20,328 nt of DNA from Candidatus Bipolaricaulota bacterium (GTDB lineage: Bacteria > Bipolaricaulota > Bipolaricaulia > RBG-16-55-9): NCBI GenBank assembly GCA_027021605.1, contig JALUUA010000013.1, forward strand, positions 1 to 20,328. Reading direction: 5' to 3'. The translations under genes and the position numbers were made by a program. The notes under the pieces are model-generated. The model worked only from the letters and a program-made list of their open reading frames with translations, did no database searches and was not told the DNA's origin. Below, in pieces: positions 1 to 6,405 of the stretch. Every line of letters begins with the position of its first letter. Position 1 is the stretch's first letter.

Positions 1-746
1 TCGGCTAGATAGTTGAGCATCTGCTCCCGCCAGCTCATCGGGACCTCGCGCAGGGGCACCCCGGAGGTCCGGAGGGTGCGCCCATCTGGAAGTTGATAGC
101 CGTCGAGCTGCTGGAGCAAGTCCTGGAAGTCGTCCACGGCCAGATCGACGATCTTGCGCTCGAGGGCCTCCTCCCAGCCGAGGGTAACGCTCTCGCGGAC
201 GGCCTGTTCGGCCCAATCGGGGTCGCGGCCCCTTTTTTCGGCGATCTCGCGGGCCCACTGCGCGAGGAAGTTCACCGCCTTCTGGGCGGCGGGGTCCTCC
301 TCCTCTCCCCCTTCCCCCCCGCCGCCTCCTAAGCCCACGGGGTGGGCCGCGCCGATGGCGGCCCCCTTGGCCATCGCGGCCACGTGCGCGGCCATGGTTA
401 TAAAAGTCCCCGCCGACGCCGCCCAGGCGCCCGCCGGTCCCACGTAGACCACAACGGGAATGGGAGAGTTCAAGATGGCATCCACAATGTCCTTGGTGGA
501 GGAGACCAAGCCGCCGGGGGTGTCCAGCTGCAAAATGACCAGGGAGGCCCCCTCCTCGCGGGCGAAGCGGAGCACCCTCAGCACATAATCTTTGGTGACA
601 GGGTTGATGCTCGCCTGAAGCTGCGCATAGACGATCTCGCCCTCGGGCTGGGCCGGGCTCGAGAGGAAGCTTCCTCCCATCCACAGCAAGACCCATCCCA
701 CCTGGATCGCAAGCCCGATTCTCCACAAACTTCCTTTTCTCATCAT
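1..746 (-). CDS. NfeD / ClpP-class membrane serine protease, 3' end cut off by the window
   Basis: I translated this gene by hand from the minus strand. It opens with two ATG codons (746 and 743) and is still open at base 1, giving 248 visible residues. Residues 7-32 look like a signal peptide or membrane segment. The rest matches the ClpP-fold domain of NfeD/stomatin-specific proteases (PH1510 type): LDTPGG at 75-80, a WAASAGT block placing the nucleophile at Ser111, and Lys156 as the likely catalytic base of a Ser-Lys dyad. A Gly/Glu-rich loop (139-150) precedes that lysine. The family normally continues into membrane helices and an OB-fold NfeD domain; those would lie before base 1. Known homologues cleave the hydrophobic tail of stomatin, and a stomatin gene lies nearby (1238-2188), which supports the call. 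Start choice rests on a GGGGAT site just upstream. The fold assignment is firm; the substrate is inferred. Confidence 0.85.
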   Translation of the reverse strand, partial: MMRKGSLWRIGLAIQVGWVLLWMGGSFLSSPAQPEGEIVYAQLQASINPVTKDYVLRVLRFAREEGASLVILQLDTPGGLVSSTKDIVDAILNSPIPVVVYVGPAGAWAASAGTFITMAAHVAAMAKGAAIGAAHPVGLGGGGGEGGEEEDPAAQKAVNFLAQWAREIAEKRGRDPDWAEQAVRESVTLGWEEALERKIVDLAVDDFQDLLQQLDGYQLPDGRTLRTSGVPLREVPMSWREQMLNYLA

Positions 747-760
747 CGATCCCCGCAGAG

Positions 761-789
761 ATTGTACCCCATCTCCTTCACGGGCGGAA
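761..789 (-). promoter_or_regulatory. Probable promoter of the NfeD-like protease gene
   Basis: On the minus strand TACAAT (766-761) forms a good -10 element. About 17 bases upstream is a poor -35 (TTCCGC, 789-784). The expected transcript start lies about 8 bases before the ATG at 746, so the leader is very short. It overlaps the region of the divergent plus-strand promoter. Confidence 0.4.
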
Positions 790-805
790 ATCGCTATGCT
801 ATACT
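777..805 (+). promoter_or_regulatory. Extended -10 promoter for the zinc-finger/stomatin operon
   Basis: TTCACG (777-782), a 17-base spacer and TATACT (800-805) preceded by TG at 797-798 make an extended -10 promoter. The start point would be near 812. It would drive the small membrane protein gene and the stomatin gene behind it. Confidence 0.55.
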
Positions 806-862
806 GAACTATGCCGTACCGTACCTTGAAGGAGTGCGTTGGGGAGGGGATCTCTTCAGGAC

Positions 863-1219
863 ATGAACAGCTTCACGAAGTCGAAAGCGGAGGTCCGGTG
901 CTCGGAGTGCGGCGGATTCATCCTCTCGAATGCGGATCTCGTGGTGACCTGGCGCTGGTTCGTCGTCCGCCCCTTCCACCGCGAGTGCTATGTAGAAGCC
1001 CTTAGGGATGAACGGGATTTCTTCGTGGGAAATCACATTATCAATAGCTGGTCGGGAGACATGACAGCCCGGGCATCCCTCGTACTCGCCCCGCTTCTGG
1101 CTCTTTTTGCCTATGCTGCGTACGGTCCCCTCGGAGCTTTGTTCTTCTTCGCGGCATGCCTGATCCAGCCTGCCGTGCGCTTCTACAGCTGGTGGCGCTA
1201 TGAAAGGCACTTATACTAA
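863..1219 (+). CDS. Small zinc-finger protein with two membrane helices, function unknown
   Basis: I do not recognise this 118-residue protein. Its N-terminal part has a possible zinc site, Cys13-x2-Cys16 and His39-x3-Cys42, of the treble-clef or zinc-ribbon kind. Residues 70-104 form two closely spaced hydrophobic segments, probably a hairpin membrane anchor, followed by an aromatic, basic tail. The ATG at 863 is used here. An alternative TTG start at 839 has a better-placed AAGGAG (829-834) and would add eight residues. The stop lies 18 bases before the stomatin ATG, so the two genes are probably cotranscribed from the promoter at 777-805. Position between a membrane protease and a stomatin hints at a shared membrane task, but this is inference from context only. 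The coding call is supported by the promoter, spacing and paired metal-ligand motif. Confidence 0.7.
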   Translation: MNSFTKSKAEVRCSECGGFILSNADLVVTWRWFVVRPFHRECYVEALRDERDFFVGNHIINSWSGDMTARASLVLAPLLALFAYAAYGPLGALFFFAACLIQPAVRFYSWWRYERHLY

Positions 1220-1237
1220 TCGGGAGGAGGTGCTTCG

Positions 1238-2188
1238 ATGGAAGCGATGTGGCCTCTGATACTGCTGCTGGCGTTTGCACTGTTCATCGTGGGTTCGGCG
1301 GTGCGGATCGTGCGCCCCTTCGAGCGCGGGCTGGTGGAGCGATTGGGGAAGTACCACCACACCGCCGATCCGGGGTTGCGGCTGATCTGGCCGATCATCG
1401 ACAAGATGGTCAAGGTGGACATGCGCGAGCGGGTCATCGACGTCCCGCCCCAGCGCGTGATCACGGAGGACAACGTCGTGGTGGAGGTGGACGCCGTCGT
1501 CTACTACCGGGTGATTGACCCCGTCAAGGTCGTCTACAACGTGGAAGATTTTAATTTGGCCGTGATCAAGCTGGCCCAGACGAACCTGCGCAATCAGATT
1601 GGGGACCTCAACTTGGATGAGACCCTCACCTCTCGAGAGCAGATCAACGCGGCGCTGGGGCAGATTTTGGATGAGGCCACGGACAAGTGGGGCGTCAAGG
1701 TCACGAGGGTGGAGATCCAGCGGATCGACCCGCCCGTGGACATCACGGAGGCGATGTCCAAGCAGATGAAGGCGGAGCGGGAGAAGCGGGCGCTCATCTT
1801 GGAGGCCGAGGGGATTCGCCAGTCTGAAATCACGAAGGCCGAAGGGCAAAAGCAGGCGGCCATCCTCCAAGCGGAGGGGCAGGCGGAGGCGATCCAGAAG
1901 GTGGCCGACGCGGAGAAGTACCAGAAGATCGCCATCGCCGAGGGCGAAGCCCAGGCGATCAAGACGGTCTTTCAAGCGATTCACGAGGGACGGCCCACGA
2001 GCGAGCTGATCACCCTGAAATATCTCGAAGCGCTGGCGGGGATCGCCCAAGGGCAGGCCACCAAGATCTTCATGCCCGTGGAGCTTTCCAGCGTGCTGGG
2101 GGGCCTGGCGGCGATGATCGAGGCTTCCCAGAATACGAAGGCGAATACGAAGTCATCGGAGTCCCAACAAGCAAAAGGGAACCCCTAA
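1238..2188 (+). CDS. Stomatin/slipin-type SPFH-domain membrane protein (QmcA-like)
   Basis: This 316-residue protein has the classic stomatin layout. A single N-terminal membrane segment (about 4-24) is followed by an SPFH/PHB domain (about 25-190) containing the conserved start RPFERGLVERLGKY and the DLNLDETLTSRE segment. An Ala/Glu/Gln-rich coiled coil (about 180-245) follows, with repeated AEGQ-type motifs. SPFH proteins form ring-like oligomers on the membrane and scaffold or control membrane proteases. A strong GGAGGAGG site (1222-1229) lies 8 bases before the ATG. The gene follows the zinc-finger protein by 18 bases and is near a divergent NfeD-type protease, its known functional partner family. 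The last 25 residues are polar and come partly from a 12-base-period duplication (GAATACGAAG at 2131 and 2143). Confidence 0.93.
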   Translation: MEAMWPLILLLAFALFIVGSAVRIVRPFERGLVERLGKYHHTADPGLRLIWPIIDKMVKVDMRERVIDVPPQRVITEDNVVVEVDAVVYYRVIDPVKVVYNVEDFNLAVIKLAQTNLRNQIGDLNLDETLTSREQINAALGQILDEATDKWGVKVTRVEIQRIDPPVDITEAMSKQMKAEREKRALILEAEGIRQSEITKAEGQKQAAILQAEGQAEAIQKVADAEKYQKIAIAEGEAQAIKTVFQAIHEGRPTSELITLKYLEALAGIAQGQATKIFMPVELSSVLGGLAAMIEASQNTKANTKSSESQQAKGNP

Positions 2189-2191
2189 AGG

Positions 2192-2206
2192 TCGCGTTTC
2201 ACGCGA
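2192..2206. terminator. Short hairpin between the convergent stomatin and hicB-like genes
   Basis: TCGCGT (2192-2197), loop TTC, ACGCGA (2201-2206) form a perfect 6-bp stem four bases after the stomatin stop codon. There is no U-tract, so termination is plausible by position but not proven. Confidence 0.4.
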
Positions 2207-2214
2207 GGGATACA

Positions 2215-2496
2215 TCATTCCCGCGGGAGGTTGACGACGATGCGGGGCCCCTTTTCCACGTGGATCTCTTGCAGGATGGGCTCCCCACGCTCCTTCATGA
2301 GATCGAGCCAGAGTCGGGCCGTCTCCTCAAGGTTGGCCAGAGCCTCTTCGATCGTATGGCCCCAGCTTCGGCAGCCGGGCAGCGCGGGGATATAGGCGTG
2401 ATAGGCGGGAGTCCCGTCGTCGAAGGGATCAGGCTCAACGACCACCCGAAAGGCGTAAGACTCGATCTCCAGAGCAGGGGGCTTCGTGGAGCTCAT
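2215..2496 (-). CDS. HicB-like protein without a HicA partner
   Basis: This 93-residue protein matches the partly degraded RNase H-like fold of HicB antitoxins and solitary UPF0150 proteins. The family pattern is seen in YHAYIPALPGCRSWGHTIEEALANL (residues 32-56), where a PxLPGCxxxGxTxxEAxxN signature is clear. In a HicAB pair the protein would neutralise and repress with the small RNA-binding toxin HicA. No HicA-like ORF lies on either side: the gene is 33 bases downstream of the RnfC-like gene and converges on the stomatin gene. Unlike many HicB proteins it has no added DNA-binding domain. It may be a solitary HicB-like protein with an unknown job. The family call is good; an antitoxin role is doubtful. 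Confidence 0.8.
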   Translation of the reverse strand: MSSTKPPALEIESYAFRVVVEPDPFDDGTPAYHAYIPALPGCRSWGHTIEEALANLEETARLWLDLMKERGEPILQEIHVEKGPRIVVNLPRE

Positions 2497-2503
2497 GGTG
2501 CTT

Positions 2504-2509
2504 AGTGTA
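2504..2509 (-). promoter_or_regulatory. -10-like element giving a leaderless hicB-like transcript
   Basis: TACACT (2509-2504, minus strand) lies exactly seven bases before the ATG at 2496. A start point at the usual distance would coincide with the ATG, and no Shine-Dalgarno site is seen. There is no convincing -35. Confidence 0.3.
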
Positions 2510-2529
2510 CCTGCAGATGCCTTCCTCGG

Positions 2530-3615
2530 CTAGCCCTGCTCGATCAAGATGTACTCGTCTGTAATCTCTTTCACGACGCCGTCGATGCTCGCGTGCTGGG
2601 CTACACTCAACGTTTTGATGTCCTCAATGGGGCCCTCCAGGGGCTTCGCGACGACCTGACCGCGCTTTACGCGATCGCCCACCTGCACGCAGGGCACCGA
2701 GGGCTTGACGATGGGGGTGAGGGTGTGCGTCAGATAAATGCGCACCCTCTTGATCTTGTCCCGCACGTCGAGGAAGTCCGTGGGGTGCCAGTCCAAATAC
2801 TCGAGAAGCCCCAACTTGGTCATGATCTCGGGGAGCGTGTCGTCCCAGGTGGGCACGGGCTGGCCCGGAAGCTGACGGAACGCCATCTGGTCGCCCACGT
2901 ACAGCGACTTGTCCACCACCAGGAGCCCGTTTGTCTTCTTCAATATCGCGTGGGTTCTCAGGTCCACGAGGTCGCCCATCATCGGCCCGCCGTCGATCAC
3001 CATGAGATTGTGCGAGCGCTTGGTGTTGATCCCCGTCCAGCCCAACATGTCCACGCTGAAGGCCCCCACGGGCGTGCAGTACACCCGCGGCTCGGCCACC
3101 TCGCCGTAGACGTTGACGTACTTATCGACCACGGGCTGCCCCTCGAAGAGCGCGCGGTGCATGTTGAACAGGGTCTCGACGTTGTTGACGGTGACCCCCA
3201 CGGTGGCGGGCAGCGCCCGGCCCACCACCTCGCGGCCCGTCACCGCCTTGGTGAGCCAGCGCTCCTCCCCGAAGCCGTACTTCGACGGCGTGTACGAGAT
3301 CTCAAACCCATGGGACTCCTTGAGGGGGTCCAAGAGCTTTTGGTCCTTCTCCTTGGCCCCGATGATGATCTGCTCAAACCCGAAGATCTCCCGCAGGGCG
3401 TCGAAGATCTCCTTGAACTTGTCGGCGTACTTTATGAGCAGGAGCTTGTCCGCCTCGTAGCCGGGCTCCCCCTCTTCACAGTTGACGATCAAGATGGGCG
3501 TGGGGCGAATGTACTTGAAGTACGTCGGGAAGCCCGCGCCCCCGGCGCCCACCAGCCCCATCTCCCGGAAGAGGCGCACGACCTCCTTCGGATCGGTGGT
3601 CAGCGGCTTTCCCAC
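2530..3615 (-). CDS. RnfC/PrdC-like flavin and SLBB-domain protein lacking the ferredoxin domain
   Basis: This 361-residue protein belongs with the NuoF/RnfC/PduS/PrdC electron-transfer family. Residues 20-34 carry the glycine-rich nucleotide/flavin loop (GLVGAGGAGFPTYFK), and 45-52 the NCEEGEPG motif of the FMN-binding Complex1_51K fold. An SLBB-type segment follows (about 165-245). Residues 302-352 form a barrel-sandwich hybrid domain (VGDRVKRGQVVAKP, HASIDGVVKEI) that is N-terminal in true RnfC but C-terminal here, an order I recall for PduS and PrdC. The 4Fe-4S region expected between SLBB and barrel-sandwich is absent: the only cysteines are 46, 180 and 309, with no CxxCxxC cluster. It probably moves electrons between NAD(H) and a flavin for an unidentified partner. 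It starts 6 bases after the anchored protein gene at 3622-4281, so the two form an operon. No other Rnf subunit is present. Confidence 0.8.
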   Translation of the reverse strand: MGKPLTTDPKEVVRLFREMGLVGAGGAGFPTYFKYIRPTPILIVNCEEGEPGYEADKLLLIKYADKFKEIFDALREIFGFEQIIIGAKEKDQKLLDPLKESHGFEISYTPSKYGFGEERWLTKAVTGREVVGRALPATVGVTVNNVETLFNMHRALFEGQPVVDKYVNVYGEVAEPRVYCTPVGAFSVDMLGWTGINTKRSHNLMVIDGGPMMGDLVDLRTHAILKKTNGLLVVDKSLYVGDQMAFRQLPGQPVPTWDDTLPEIMTKLGLLEYLDWHPTDFLDVRDKIKRVRIYLTHTLTPIVKPSVPCVQVGDRVKRGQVVAKPLEGPIEDIKTLSVAQHASIDGVVKEITDEYILIEQG

Positions 3616-3621
3616 GATGCG

Positions 3622-4281
3622 TCACTCTCCTTCGGCTTTTCCTGACTCCCTTTTTTGGAGTTGAGCGAGCACGGCCTCGGCGGCCGCTTGGGCCGCTCTC
3701 TTGAGCGTCTCGACGTTGGAGCCCCCGCCGTCCTCCTCGACGACCCCCGACACTAAGATGTAGTAGATCTGCCGCCCGTCCTGCCAGGCGAGCCCCGCCA
3801 GGCCCACGGGCCCGTTGGCGAAGAAGGTCATCGGAACATCGTTGATTGTGAGGTCCTCCGTCTCCTCCCCCAGCAGCAGGAGGGTGGCGAGGATGTCCGG
3901 GCCCGCTTTGGGGTCTTCGAGCTGGAAGCGGGTGATCCCCAGACTCTCGATTTCCCCCTCGTAGGGAGAGCCCTCCTCGGGCGCGAAGAAGACGGTAACG
4001 GAATATTCCTCCCCGGGGAAGGCCGGATCGGTGCGCTCGAAGTTCACAAACGAGAAGCCTTCCACTTTCATGGGGAGCGGCGGCGGCTCCTCCCCATCCG
4101 GCTCGGGCTCGGGTTCCGGCTCCGGCTCGGTGAGCAAGGGGCCCCCGGGGGGGCTTGCCCCTTCCTCCCGGGACGGGAGGGGCGAGGGGACAGGAGGGGC
4201 GGGCTGGAGCACGACGAGCCCCACAAAGAGCGCCACGGCCGCTCCGATCAGCAACACGAAAACGAGAAAGAGGTCCCTCAT
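3622..4281 (-). CDS. Membrane-anchored extracytoplasmic protein with an (EP)n linker, unknown function
   Basis: I do not recognise a family for this 219-residue protein. A membrane anchor (about 4-25) is followed by a Pro-rich linker and an acidic (Glu-Pro)5 run (52-61) encoded by a hexamer repeat (about 4099-4130). A folded region (about 71-205) then contains mixed beta-strand-like segments and an Ala-rich C-terminal helix. There is no lipobox cysteine. The gene is transcribed from a near-consensus promoter at 4324-4295 and is first in an operon with the RnfC-like gene, 6 bases downstream. It could be the membrane-side partner of that electron-transfer protein, but this is inferred from position alone. 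The start at 4281 fits both the promoter distance and the hydrophobic N-terminus. Confidence 0.75.
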   Translation of the reverse strand: MRDLFLVFVLLIGAAVALFVGLVVLQPAPPVPSPLPSREEGASPPGGPLLTEPEPEPEPEPDGEEPPPLPMKVEGFSFVNFERTDPAFPGEEYSVTVFFAPEEGSPYEGEIESLGITRFQLEDPKAGPDILATLLLLGEETEDLTINDVPMTFFANGPVGLAGLAWQDGRQIYYILVSGVVEEDGGGSNVETLKRAAQAAAEAVLAQLQKRESGKAEGE

Positions 4282-4294
4282 GGCGGATCGCCCC

Positions 4295-4324
4295 TTTATA
4301 CGCCGTCGGCGCAGGGCGTGTCAA
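4295..4324 (-). promoter_or_regulatory. Near-consensus promoter of the anchored protein/RnfC-like operon
   Basis: On the minus strand a perfect TTGACA (4324-4319), an 18-base spacer and TATAAA (4300-4295) make the strongest promoter in the window. The expected start point leaves a leader of only about 6-8 bases before the ATG at 4281. Confidence 0.7.
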
Positions 4325-4357
4325 CCTCAACGGGCGGAACGAGCGGCTTTCCCTCGA

Positions 4358-4363
4358 TATAAT
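4358..4363 (+). promoter_or_regulatory. Consensus -10 element of mnmA, leaderless arrangement
   Basis: A perfect TATAAT (4358-4363) ends 8 bases before the mnmA ATG at 4372. Transcription would start at or within two bases of the start codon. No ribosome binding site is seen in those 8 bases. No clear -35 is present. Confidence 0.55.
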
Positions 4364-4371
4364 GCGATGCC

Positions 4372-5661
4372 ATGACGTATCCGCGGAGAAAAGGACGCGT
4401 CCTCGTGGGGATGAGCGGCGGGGTGGACAGCTCCGTGGCCGCGTGGCTCCTGTTGCAGGAGGGCTACGAGGTCATCGGGGTGACCCTGAACCTTTGGTCC
4501 TACGAGGGGCGCGAGGAGCCTTACAACGAGTGCTGCTCCCTCGAGGTGCGCGCGGTGGCCCAGCAGCTGGGGATCGAGCACCGCTTCGTGGACGCGGGGG
4601 ATGCGTTCTATCGCAGCGTTGTCGAGCCCTTCGTCGACGAGTACGCGGGCGGTCGGACCCCGAGCCCCTGCGGGCGGTGCAACCGCTGGGTGAGATTCCC
4701 CAAGCTGCTGGAGCTGGCGGAGGCGCTGGGGTGCGATTTCGTGGCCACGGGCCACCACGCCCGCATCCGCTTCGATGCCCACGCGGGCCGCTACCGGCTG
4801 CTCCGGGGCGTGGACCCGTGGAAGGACCAGTCGTACTTCTTGTATGGGCTCACCCAGGAGCAGCTCGCAAAGCTCCTCTTCCCCGTGGGGGAGCGCACGA
4901 AGGAGGAGGTCTGGGAGATCGCGCGGGCTCAGAGGCTGGTGGCGGCCCGCAAGCGGGAGAGCCAGGACCTCTGCTTCCTGCCGCAGGGCGATCCCAAGGC
5001 GTTCCTCCGCGCCCGGGCCAACGGGTGGCTGCGGCCCGGGGACATCGTGGACCTCGAGGGCCGGGTGCTCGGTCGCCATGAGGGCTTGGCCTTCTACACC
5101 GTCGGCCAGCGGCGGGGTCTGGGGATCGCCGCCGGGGAGCGCCTGTACGTGGTGGCCCTCGACGTCGAGCGCAACCGGGTGGTCGTGGGCCCGGAGGAGG
5201 CCCTCTACTCCCCGGGCCTGATCGCGGACGACGTCCACTGGATCGTACCCGAGCTTAGAGAGGAGCTGCGGGCGGGGGCCAGAGAGGTGGATGTGGAGGT
5301 CAAGGTGCGCTACCGCAGCCGCGCGGTGCCCGCCAAGCTCACAGCGGAGGAGGAGGGCAGGGGGAGCCTGCGGGTACGGGTGGAGTTTGCGGAACCCCAG
5401 CGGGCGATCACGCCGGGGCAGCTGGCCGTCTTCTACCGGGGCGAGGAGGTGCTGGGGGGCGGGACGATCCTCCGCGCTCTCGGTGCGCTCCGCACCCCCC
5501 TCGCCCGCGAGATCCTCCCGGGTTCCGCACCGTATTCCACAAGCGGGAAGAACGCCAAAGGGAACGGAGGAGCCCACCCCGAGTCGGAGTCGGAGCCAAA
5601 GCCAAAGCTAGGAGCAGAGCCGGAGCCGGAGCCGGAGACCTGCGACCTGCTCACCGGGTGA
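4372..5661 (+). CDS. mnmA: tRNA-specific 2-thiouridylase MnmA
   Basis: MnmA puts the 2-thio group on U34 of Lys, Glu and Gln tRNAs, using ATP and a sulfur donor. The 429-residue protein shows the PP-loop SGGVDSS (15-21), the family motifs GHHARI (127-132) and WKDQSYFLYGL (150-160), and the RESQDLCF block with Cys201. The first active-site cysteine lies in TPSPCGRCN: Cys103 aligns with the classical catalytic Cys. Cys100 replaces the Asp of the E. coli D-x2-C form, giving the C-x2-C variant that I recall being tied to iron-sulfur-dependent thiolases. Residues beyond about 370 extend past the family's usual end and finish in a low-complexity Ser/Glu/Pro tail encoded by a hexamer repeat (5581-5637). 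It is a single-gene unit with a leaderless promoter, and its 3' end overlaps the convergent cupredoxin-like gene by 11 bases. Confidence 0.96.
   Translation: MTYPRRKGRVLVGMSGGVDSSVAAWLLLQEGYEVIGVTLNLWSYEGREEPYNECCSLEVRAVAQQLGIEHRFVDAGDAFYRSVVEPFVDEYAGGRTPSPCGRCNRWVRFPKLLELAEALGCDFVATGHHARIRFDAHAGRYRLLRGVDPWKDQSYFLYGLTQEQLAKLLFPVGERTKEEVWEIARAQRLVAARKRESQDLCFLPQGDPKAFLRARANGWLRPGDIVDLEGRVLGRHEGLAFYTVGQRRGLGIAAGERLYVVALDVERNRVVVGPEEALYSPGLIADDVHWIVPELREELRAGAREVDVEVKVRYRSRAVPAKLTAEEEGRGSLRVRVEFAEPQRAITPGQLAVFYRGEEVLGGGTILRALGALRTPLAREILPGSAPYSTSGKNAKGNGGAHPESESEPKPKLGAEPEPEPETCDLLTG
5581..5637. repeat. Hexamer repeat (GAGTCG/GAGCCA/GAGCCG) encoding the MnmA tail
   Basis: Degenerate six-base units of the GAGYCN type run through the last codons of mnmA and encode alternating Glu-Ser, Lys-Pro and Glu-Pro pairs. 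The same unit, reverse-complemented, occurs at about 4099-4130. Confidence 0.7.
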
Positions 5662-5669
5662 TGAGCAGG
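5646..5669. terminator. Hairpin containing both stop codons of mnmA and the cupredoxin-like gene
   Basis: CCTGCTCA (5646-5653), loop CCGGGTGA, TGAGCAGG (5662-5669) make a perfect 8-bp stem. The two convergent stop codons fall in the left arm and the loop. No U-tract follows on either strand, so bidirectional termination is possible but unproven. Confidence 0.4.
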
Positions 5670-6043
5670 GCCTCCATTCCCTTGTTGCGCCAGATGGGAT
5701 CGTACATCTGGTAGCGGCGGCCGCCCACCAGATCGACCCAGAGCACTTGGGTCTCGCCGGGGCGGATGAATTCGGCCTTGTCCTCGAGGGTCCGGTCCTC
5801 GACGGGATCGTAAATTTCGATGTTGTGGACGATCTTCCCCTGGTTGACGAAGACGAGCTTGACGCGGCCGGACTCGACCTCCACCCGGTTGGGGCTGATC
5901 TGATACTCGGTGAGGGTGAAGCGGACTTCCCGCTGGGCCTGGGTGGTGCCTCCCCCCAGGAAGGAGCCCTTGGGGCCGAAGAGGGCAAAGCCGACTAACG
6001 CCAGAATGGCCAGAATGACGATGATCGTGATCGCTCGCTCCAT
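5651..6043 (-). CDS. Membrane-anchored cupredoxin-fold protein with a degenerate copper site
   Basis: This 130-residue protein has one N-terminal membrane segment (4-22), a short Gly/Thr linker and a domain (about 39-130) with the cupredoxin pattern. FVNQGKIVHNIEI (65-77) matches the strand that carries the first copper-ligand histidine (His73). The C-terminal ligand loop, normally C-x-n-H-x-n-M after a YxFxC strand, reads YQMYDPIWRNKGM (111-123): the Met is kept (Met123), but there is no Cys or second His. The protein has no cysteine at all. It may be a structural or oxidase-like cupredoxin domain that does not bind blue copper, facing the outside of the cell. AAGGAGG lies 10 bases before the ATG. 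It is transcribed alone, converging on mnmA. Confidence 0.75.
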   Translation of the reverse strand: MERAITIIVILAILALVGFALFGPKGSFLGGGTTQAQREVRFTLTEYQISPNRVEVESGRVKLVFVNQGKIVHNIEIYDPVEDRTLEDKAEFIRPGETQVLWVDLVGGRRYQMYDPIWRNKGMEALLITR

Positions 6044-6094
6044 AGGGTCGTGTCCTCCTTGCGGTTGGGTCTTGCTCTCGCTCGCTTAGCCTGT

Positions 6095-6148
6095 CTGCTC
6101 CTGTTCCTGCTCCTACTTCTACTCCTACTTCTGCTGCAGCTCCTCTTC
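6095..6148. repeat. Nine-unit degenerate CTNYTY hexamer repeat
   Basis: Nine six-base units in perfect phase run from 6095 (CTGCTC, CTGTTC, CTGCTC, CTACTT, CTACTC, CTACTT, CTGCTG, CAGCTC, CTCTTC). On the minus strand, which would be the 5' leader of the cupredoxin-like gene, this is a purine tract with several AGGAG-like sequences. Confidence 0.75.
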
Positions 6149-6157
6149 CCTTCCCCG

Positions 6158-6191
6158 GCTGCTGCTTGTGTGTTGTAGTTGTAGCAGCAGC
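6158..6191. other. Inverted repeat with 9-bp stem
   Basis: GCTGCTGCT (6158-6166) and AGCAGCAGC (6183-6191) are exact reverse complements around a 16-base GT-rich loop. It lies in the presumed leader of the minus-strand cupredoxin-like transcript. Its role is unknown. Confidence 0.5.
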
Positions 6192-6376
6192 TCTGCCGTT
6201 GGGGCTTGTGTGGCTATAGCGCTATCATACCCCAAGGGAAGGTCCTTCGCCAGCTCAACCGTTACCCGGGGGACAGACATGCGTTTCGCGTTTCGATTCC
6301 GTCCCAGTCGGGTCCCTTTTTCCCGGCCATTGCCCTGCGGAAGCTCGGCCGAACCGGATCGGAGCGAAGGCGCGGA

Positions 6377-6405
6377 TTGAGCTGCCGGAGGAGTTCTGCT
6401 ACGCT
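6377..6405 (+). promoter_or_regulatory. Probable trpS promoter
   Basis: TTGAGC (6377-6382), 17 bases, then TACGCT (6400-6405), with TG at 6397-6398 forming an extended -10. The start point would be near 6413, about 30 bases before the trpS ATG. Confidence 0.5.

Noticed and set aside
93..866. Several plus-strand ORFs opposite the first gene
   Set aside because: They are antisense to the NfeD-like protease, whose motifs are clear on the minus strand.
6065..6178. A 37-codon TTG-started ORF encoding a poly-Leu stretch that looks like a signal peptide ending in PAAAC
   Set aside because: The Leu run is simply the translation of the CTNYTY repeat. There is no ribosome site, no mature protein, and two TAG codons (6176 and 6182) follow in frame.
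6285..6310. A tRNA-like T-arm (TTCGATTCC) on the plus strand
   Set aside because: The flanking bases do not form a 5-bp T-stem and no acceptor or anticodon arms fit.
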